64,000 nt of DNA. It comes from Wolfiporia cocos (lineage: Eukaryota; Basidiomycota; Agaricomycetes; Polyporales; Phaeolaceae). The position numbers and the translations under genes are program-made. Shown piece by piece: positions 56,982-64,000 of the stretch (position 1 is its first letter; each line of letters opens with the position of its first letter). Location of the stretch: NCBI GenBank assembly GCA_029448655.1, contig JACCLO010000003.1:2790001-2854000 (forward strand), given 5' to 3'. A model generated the notes under the pieces. The model did not search any database. It saw nothing but the letters and a program-made list of their open reading frames with translations, and was not told the origin of the DNA.

Positions 56982-57863
56982 TCACTTATCTTTCGCGCTC
57001 TCCTTCTTATCTTCCCCGGCCTCCTGGCTCCTAGGCTGGGCAGGCGCAGACGCGGCGGCCCGCGCGTCGAGCCGCCGTGCGTACTCCTCGCCAGCCTGCG
57101 CAGAGGCGGAGGCGCAGAGGCGCGCGGAAGGGGATATCAGTCAGCGTGGCTCGCTTGCGCTACGCGTCGGCAAGCCGCTCACCTGCAGGACGAGCACCGC
57201 GCCAAGGGCCACGATCATGATGGTGTTGCCCGCGGAGAGGACGCGCAGCGCCTCGACCTGGTCCGCGCGCGACTCGTTCGCAAGCGGGGCGGCGAGCGTG
57301 CGCGACGCGGGGACGCCCACGGAGAGGTAGACGGCGATCGCGAAGACGAACGCGGCTGCGATGGGAGCGACGGAAATATCGTGTGCGTGGGTGCGCGCGG
57401 CGGACACGGGCGCAGACGGGCGTACCTAGCGACGTGCCGTCGAAGAAGATCGCGCTCTCGTCCCACTGGTGCAGCTTGCCCACCAGGCCAAAGATGCCGA
57501 CACCCATCACGGCATGCATCATCGCCTGGCCGTGAAGAGACGGGGGAACGATGATACAGATATGGGGGAGGAAGGGTTAGCACGTCGGCAGCATGAGAGA
57601 ACGTCGCGAGGCTGCGGCCTAGACGCAGGGACGTGCCTTGATCGCAGGCGGGGAGTTGTAGAACGTCGTGTAGAACTCGATGCCATCCTGGACGACCTGG
57701 TCAGTGAGCGGCTGGTTGAGCACGCGGTAGTCGATGCCGAGGCAGATGAAGAGCACGCCTGGGACGACGCGTCAGCAGTGAGCGGGGCGTCGGGGACGAG
57801 GAGAGGCGGCAGACCGAGGAAGAAGGAGACGGAAGCCAGCACGGCAGCCTGTCTATACCCCAT
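56982..57863 (-). CDS. SHR3: Shr3, ER packaging chaperone for amino-acid permeases
   Basis: ER membrane chaperone that prevents aggregation of amino-acid permeases and assists their COPII export. Exons: 57,863-57,815, 57,758-57,637, 57,525-57,426, 57,355-57,183 and 57,095-56,982; 185 residues, frame closed. It starts MGYRQAAVLASVSFFLG, then VLFICLGIDYRVLNQPLTDQ, EFYTTFYNSPPAIKAMMHAV and GIFGLVGKLHQWDESAIFFD. The last helices are AAFVFAIAVYLSVGVPASRT and DQVEALRVLSAGNTIMIVAL. The tail EEYARRLDARAAA...KKESAKDK is charged and cytosolic, as in yeast Shr3, where it contacts coat components. Four membrane segments are predicted. Intron 2 is a GC-AG intron (AAG|GCACGT), because no GT donor keeps PPAIKAMMHA in frame. 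Confidence 0.88.
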
Positions 57864-58249
57864 TTCTAATTTGGCGAGCGTGAGCTGCGAGGATGAGCGG
57901 GAGAACTCAAGAGCGATCGCGGTCGGTGCTTCCTCGATCTGCTCGTATTTGGCTCAGGCACAGGCGGCCATCAGCGCTGCACCACCGCCCCCGCCGCCAC
58001 TGGGACCCACATATTCAATTCACAAGCCCACAAAGTAGATTACAGACCAGGGATATGCGTCGTGCACGGGTATACGAAGACTGCGACTGCGGCACATTAA
58101 CCATACATGCTATCTACTCTCACCACACTAGCCGTGAATATGCACAACCGACACAACCGCTACACGAGGGCAAGGCCAGTCCGCCAGAAGCACGACCAGT
58201 CTGCCGCCGTCAAAATAGTACACTCGGTGCGAGCAGCACGGGCGCTGCC
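57864..58249. other. intergenic, SHR3 upstream / RhoGAP downstream
   Basis: 386 bp between two minus-strand genes, containing the SHR3 promoter and the RhoGAP 3' UTR. No gene seen. Confidence 0.45.
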
Positions 58250-61200
58250 CTATTTTGGCGTCGATAACGGGGAGGGCGCCGCGGGAGAAGGAGCTCCGCT
58301 GGGCGTCGAGCGCGGACTCGGCCTCGGTGAGGGCGGAAGGCCACTGCGTCTGTGGCTTGCTTTGTCCGCAACAGCAATGTTCAGCCCCCGAGCCGCCGCT
58401 AAGTGCGACGCGCGGGTGCGGCCGCCCCCCGGGATCAGCGAGTCCGGCACGCCGCCGCGCTCGGGGGGACGCAGGCCGTCCTGATAGCTCGCGCCTTGAA
58501 GCAGGTACGCAGAACTTGACGCCGCCGAGGATTCCGCGCGGTCTGAGTCGTTCTCAGCCGTCCCATCTGTGCTCTCGACGATAGACACTTCCTCGCCTTC
58601 GTCTGAGGGGGCCTCTTCTGCGACTGGAGGGCGGATGATGTCAGCGCCCGGCGAATTGAGATAAGGAGGAAGCGGAAGGCGCACCTGGCAACGCCCTGCC
58701 CGATAACCCGAGCAGCTGGTCGGCCGCAGCATCGGTGTACCGTGTGCTGTTGCGACGATCAATGCCCGAGCCCTGCTCGCTCTGCGCCTCAGAAGTGCTC
58801 GCGCTATCGTCCAATGTCCCGTCAACGTTGAACACACGTTTGAACTCGCCCAGCATGAGGCTGAAGACGCCGGCAGGTATCCCGAGTGTGGGGCTGAACA
58901 CAATGCCTACGTTCCGCATCGTCATCTTGTTTACGTTCGCATTCTGCACGATTAGGATTAAATGCGCCGTGAGTGCGCGCAGAAGACTATAGTTGGCGAT
59001 AGGCAGCGCCGCGACGAGGCGAGAAAGCTCTTGAATCCGTTCTTGGGGATCTACAAAGTCTACTCCACACGCAGTTTAGCGGGCGAAAGAGTAGCGTAGG
59101 CAATTGACGTACCCATTACGGAAAGGAAGCGGAGGTGCAGATCACGCGTGAGGATGCTTGCGGGCAACTCTCGCATGAATGTTTTGAGAAGGCCGGCGAT
59201 GGCATGAGGATCCCAATATTCATCGGAGCCCAGCAAGTCAACGTCGCCCTCTGTGACAATTCTCATACTATGAATAGTAAACAGATATGCAATAGCTTAC
59301 CAGTATTGAACCGGTCCTTGAGACTTTTAATGACTGCATTGCTACCACTGAGTCGGTATATGCCCTCTTCCTGATCTGCCTCCTTGGCTTCCAGATACTG
59401 GATGCAGCGGAAGACAATTGCCGGCAAACTCGCTATCTGCGCGACATCCAGCGACTCGTCAAGGCTAACGCCGAAGACAGCTCGCGGTGCCAGAGCGGGC
59501 ACCGAGGGCTTGTCTGAATTTCAAAACACTATCAGTACCCCGCTACAGCGATCACAAAGCTCACGCACCATGCTGCTGTCGTCCAAAGCCCCAGAACGTA
59601 CGCGACTTCGTCTTTTCCCTCTTATCGCTGGTAGATGTAGGGGCCTCTGCCGGGGCGTCTTTCCCGCCAAACTTATACCCTGCAGGGATCGGCGTCCCAT
59701 TCATGGGGCCGGAAATTTTGACCTTCCCATGCGCATCTACACGCGGCGTGATCGCGGAGAAGTCCTTCTCGGGCGACGGCGTGCGCTCAGGGATCGCGGC
59801 CTTAAGTGGGTTGACCGAAACGCGTCGTTTGTTCTTGTATCGTTCTGGTTGGCTCGCTGGAAGTACTGCCTTGGGCACATATCTCTGCTCGACGAGGTCT
59901 GGATAGTGTCCAAGCTCAGAGTTCGCCCGCTGGGTGGGTGGCCCGATGTCTTCCTCCCCTCCCACAAGCGGCGACGATGTGGGTAAGGAACTCGACGTCG
60001 CCCCTTCTAGCGAGAGATGGTCTACAGGAGATGGAGCTGCCTTGGCTGGACTGGAGATCTCATCCTGCTGGGCAATCGTATTGGGGAAGAGTTTGGCATT
60101 GGACGTATCGGTCGTGATCCTGGCCGGTGCTGCAGTGCTCCTCGTGGTATCACGTGAGCGCCGTGTCGTTGCGCTCAACACCTCGCTGGAGACGGCTGAG
60201 CTTGTGCTCGAGCGCGGTTGCGCAGACTCATCATGCGCGCCGTCGACAGCGAGCGGGCTGGGGCCGTTCTGCAGGACGGCGACTTGGTCTTCGCTGTAGG
60301 TCCCGCTGACATATCGCACAAGCTCCTCTACCCAGCTATCGCGCTCTTCGTCGCTGCCCGCGCAGAGGACGTGTCGCGACCCGCCGGGGCCGCGCTTCGC
60401 CTCGATGATGAGGAAGGCATGCCTGTATTCGTTGTCCTCGTCCGATTCCCGCCTATCGGTGGTCCTCTGCTGGCGGCCGATTTGAGCACCGGTGATCGTG
60501 ATGGAACCCAAGTGTGCACCCCCACGCTACGTCATAGGAAGAATGGGGTTAGTGCAGAACGACAGCGGAAGCTTGTGTATGCACGTGTGTGTGCACCGGG
60601 GGAAAGGAGCATAGAGAATGAATTGCTTACGCTTTCGTAATACTCCAGCGACGGGCCCTGGAGGACAAAGTAGCGCGTTTTCCAGCCACCAAAGTTCTTC
60701 CCTCTCTTGGTCAGATAGCCTTCCTTGTAGCCAGCCTGAGCAACAGGCTTCTGCGTCTCGCGAACGATGTCTGATGTGAAAAAGGCGATAATCTCGTCCT
60801 TATTCTTGACAGGCAGGGCAATCAACGAGCGTAGATACTGCTCGAGAGCGTTCTGTGGGCAAGCAGATAGCAAGAAAAGATGTCAGCCAATGCCATTGCG
60901 ACCAATGTCAGACGGCGCCGAATCAGGTTCAGAACATTAGAATGTCAAGAAGCTGGAGAAAGATAGAATCTATGGGATCCACCTTGGCAAAAGGAGATGG
61001 CGGGAGAAGATGTGGAAATGTATAATGAAACGACGGGCAACCCATTCAATCGACGACCAATCAGAAGAGCCACGAGGGAACAACGAGGACTGCGCCCGTT
61101 GTCCAGGACAGCGGAGTGTGTTCGAGAGAAGGTGGACCAGAATGAAAGTCAGAATGTGGAGAACGTCGGCGCACCTTTCGTTGGTCCATTTTCGCAGGAG

Positions 61201-63183
61201 CATGGTCGCGCCATAGCCTCCCTTCTGGAAGCGTTACCATCCTTTTGAGTATGCTCTTCCCGACGGTGGACCGTACGCGCGCGTCAAGCGCTAACACGTC
61301 GCTGTAGAGCTTCTCGACCTTCCACGGCTCTTTTCCTCGGGGTTTGATGAAGATGACGAATGATAGCACCTCCTTTCCCCGGTCGTTCGGCCGAATGGTA
61401 GAGTTGACGACGTGTATCTCTGTGTGCGGCAGGTCGGCGGCGAGTAGTGGGAGTGCGCGGAAAGTCAGCTGAGGCGGGCCTGATGCCATTGGGAGGAAAG
61501 GAGATACTGGGGTGCTCGGCTGCTGAATGGATTGTACAGTCAGATGTACGGATTCGCCGTCTGCGTTGGTTATTGGCACATAGCCCGGTGTCGATGGAGG
61601 AAGCGGGAAGTCGTCAACAGCGGTACTCTCGCTCGCGCCCTGTTCCCGCTGTTGACTCGTGGGCTCAAATGGGTTCTCGTCTCTGTCCTCCGCATCATTT
61701 GATGTCCGCGCGCTGCTATCGACACCAGAATATACGCTCTCCCCATCACCCATGTCGAGGAATGGCGCACCCTCTTCCCCTGTCGACCTCCCTCGGGCCC
61801 GGCTCATGCCAGAGCCCGCTTCAGATGGCATGTCGAGCGAGCCACGCACCGACTCCGCTGTCTCTACAATTTGTGACATCTGTGGCTTAATGGGAGAGTT
61901 TGGGCCCGATCCCGAGGGCGCTGGGAAACCCGTCGAGTTCACAGCGGGACTGGTAACGGGCGTATCGGTGAGGTTGGCGTAGTACCGTTTCGCCTCCTCA
62001 GGCAGGGATATCCGCGAGTCTCTCGAAAGCGCAAACGAGCGACCATTTCCGTTGACCAGAGGGCTAAGTGTAGATGCAGACGATTGCTTCTCGAGCTCGA
62101 AGTGTGGCTGAGGTGGCAGTGGTGGCATGTGCGGCTGCCGCGTCGGGGACGGGCTGCGTGGATGAGCCGCTTGCGCGGGCGTCGCAGGGGTGAGTACCAC
62201 TTGCGCGGCGGGCGCCGCCTCTAGTGACGGTCTGAATTGCGGATGCCACTGACCTAACACAGGGTCGGCAACATCTACAGCGCTGCTAGCGATCGCGTGT
62301 GGCGAGAGGGCGGGCGCGGAGTCGAGTGATGGTCGCGAGTGTGTGGAGAACGAATCTTGCGTAGGGCTGAGTGGAAGTGCTGGCGGGCGGCGCCCTTCTG
62401 GTGTCGCGTCGCGCGGATGGGGAGAATGGTTCGCCGAGACGGAGGATGATGCGGGTTGGGAGGATTGAGGTGAGGACACAGAAGAGGACGTATGAGAATT
62501 GGATGGTGGTATGTCCAGGCTGGTTTGCGAGCCATACTCCTCGCGTAGCGAGGACTGTGTGCGCGAAACGGGCTCATGCGAGTGAGAATGGTGCAGACCA
62601 CGAGACGCTGCACACAACGTTAGCTACGAAAGAGTACAAGGGGAGAGTACAAACTGGACTCGTCGGATGCAGTCCGCAACAGATGTTGTCTGGGGTCACT
62701 CTCGCTAGTCCGCAAGTGGGAATGCGACGAGGCTGAACGGAGCGCACTTTCCCTGCTCTCGTGTTTCTCTCTCTCCCTGTGAGCTCGCAGCAGCGTGTCT
62801 GTGTCCTCACCTAGGCCCTGCAAGCGTTTGCGGTACATGTCGCGCTCCCCTCGCACCCGCTCGAGCTCCTTCATGAGCTGTCCGTACCCGGAGCGCTGCT
62901 TCTCAATAAGCTTCCATAACTGGGTGTTCTGTGAGGAGAGTGTATTCCGCTCAGCGACGGCCGCCTCGAGAGCCGCCAGAGCAGGGTTGTTCGTGTTCGC
63001 ATGCGCCGCGAGCAGTCCATCAACGGTGAGTAGCTGCGAGCTCAGGGTCGCCTGAGAGGCAATGGAGGAAGAGGGCGCGGTACGGATTGCTTGAGGCGAC
63101 GAGGAGTTGTCTGGACGGGTACTCTGCCGTTCACGCGAAGACGAGCCGTTCGGCCTGTTGTCGAGTGCTGCGCCCGCCGCCAT
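58250..63183 (-). CDS. Rho GTPase-activating protein with PX and PH domains (Bem3-like)
   Basis: Multidomain GAP, probably for Cdc42/Rho at sites of polarised growth. It starts at 63,183 (MAAGAALDNRPNG; the frame extends further upstream only via a CTG). An N-terminal coiled coil (NTLSSQNTQLWKLIEKQRSG, ELERVRGERDMYRKRLQGL) is followed by a long disordered Ser/Pro region. The PX domain has EIHVVNSTIRPNDRGKEVLS and KVEKLYSDVLALDARVR. Next is a PH domain (KEGYLTKRGKNFGGWKTRYF, ...HAFLIIEAKRGPGGSRHVL, DSWVEELVRY). The RhoGAP domain is FGVSLDESLDVAQIASLP, the arginine finger in EEGIYRLSGSNAVIKSLKD, GLLKTFMRELPASILTRDLH, and RNVGIVFSPTLGIPAGVFSL. The C-terminus is Ser/Pro-rich and stops at 58,250-58,252. 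The order coiled coil-PX-PH-RhoGAP is that of Bem3. One intron between the PX and PH parts (about 61,169-60,855) is near 300 nt, much longer than the rest. Confidence 0.88.
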
Positions 63184-64000
63184 GAACGACAGCACAGCGC
63201 GAAATGAAGCTCAAACACAGACAGCAGCCGGACGCAATTAGACGCAGTGGCAGTATTCCTATATACCGCATTTATCAGTACTTGATGTTGCACGCTACCG
63301 CACACTTCCGATCTATGTTTCCACGCATGATATATACCTTTGGCCTAGCTTCGTACTCCCCGCAGGTCTGCGTGGTGCTCAGAACATATGCAGGGTTGAG
63401 GAGGTGATGAGCGGTGAGGGGAGCTCGAGAAGAAAACACAGATCCAACTCGCGTGCGCGCGGGCGGCCAGTTACCCCGTCGCCACCTCAACCCCCCGCTA
63501 TCTCCATGGTCTCACCACTAGTCCGCAATGGTTCTTCTTCAGTTCCGCCGAGCATCCCTTCACTAACGGCTCTGGCTGCGCCTTCACTCAAGTTCACGCC
63601 TATTGCTACCGTCTCGAGGATTCAGACGCGGCGTTCCACCGCGGCCCGCGGCCTTATGTCAATCAGACGTTATTTGTAGAGATCAAACAGGTCCCAAGGT
63701 CCACATCAAACTTGTGTGTATGCTTGTGAGCCAACGAGACAGTCTAAGGGCAGTCCGGTAAGTGCTTAACCACACGGATCTGTGTCGGGGTGGCCGGCCA
63801 AGCAATCTGTTAGGACGTCAGCTGGTTGGAATGATGCGATGATTTATTACTCCGGGGTATCTATCCAAGACGCGACCAATACCTGACCTGCCCTCCATCC
63901 ACGAATAGGGTAACGAACGACCATTGAATGGGCTTTCGGGTCGCAACCAGTGAGTCGATACCATACGAGTGGCGTGCTGATCCTCGTCAGAACATCACGT
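63184..64000. other. upstream region of the RhoGAP gene and window end
   Basis: 817 bp. A 91-codon plus-strand frame at 63,404-63,679 (Ser/Arg-rich) has no recognisable product and no splice continuation, and I do not call it a gene. The end of the window could contain the start of another transcription unit that is cut off. Confidence 0.4.

Noticed and set aside
24737..63183. Functional cluster of Rho3, Bem3-like GAP, clathrin, Vrg4, Shr3 and Kei1
   Set aside because: They are spread over more than 38 kb on both strands among unrelated metabolic genes; nothing indicates co-regulation.

Overview
The window is fungal nuclear DNA, almost certainly from a mushroom-forming basidiomycete (Agaricomycetes). 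Most genes are broken by many short introns of roughly 45-90 nt with GTRNGT donors. Coding DNA is GC-rich, spacing between genes is short, and the protein set is typical of this group: Kei1, Shr3, Vrg4, an Sly41-like transporter, Rho3, clathrin heavy chain, cytosolic pyruvate carboxylase and SmB. Gene models were built by eye from reading frames and splice signals. For PQ-loop protein 1, KEI1, eIF4E2, the 8030-9758 gene, the SDS3-like gene, RHO3, SmB, SHR3 and the transposase, the summed exon lengths give one uninterrupted frame.

Layout. 0.4-9.8 kb: PQ-loop membrane protein (+), Kei1 (-), eIF4E type 2 (+), Sly41-like transporter (-), and an unrecognised Ser/Pro-rich protein (+). 9.8-22.9 kb: a gene-free block of nested mobile elements and tandem repeats. 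23-45.4 kb: a dense housekeeping block with an Sds3-like HDAC subunit (+), RHO3 (+), clathrin heavy chain (-), an SLC66A2/Any1-like PQ-loop protein (-), an Fe-S type L-serine dehydratase (-), a GDP-mannose transporter (+) and pyruvate carboxylase (+). 45.4-57 kb: gene-poor, very GC-rich sequence holding only SmB (+) and a small Cys-rich protein (-). 57-63.2 kb: SHR3 (-) and a PX-PH-RhoGAP protein of the Bem3 type (-).

The genes form no pathway cluster. Several act in secretion and polarity: Kei1 in Golgi sphingolipid synthesis, Vrg4 in Golgi GDP-mannose import, Sly41-like, Shr3 as ER packaging chaperone, clathrin, the Any1-like protein, Rho3, and the Bem3-like GAP. Gene order in this group is often local and conserved, so no functional link is claimed.

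The most interesting part is 10.7-21.9 kb. Three LTRs share TGTCAC...TGTGTCA ends ('family A'). One belongs to a complete 1,954-bp element with two apparently identical 579-bp LTRs, a 5-bp target duplication and almost no coding capacity. Instead of a tRNA primer site it has a 12-nt sequence complementary to its own LTR just downstream of the TATA box, the arrangement known from the self-priming yeast element Tf1. That element sits inside an older solo LTR of the same family. A third family A solo LTR, and an intact pogo-like DNA transposon, sit inside a solo LTR of a second family ('family B'). All three family A LTRs carry an inverted repeat at a similar distance after the TATA box, although the sequences differ.
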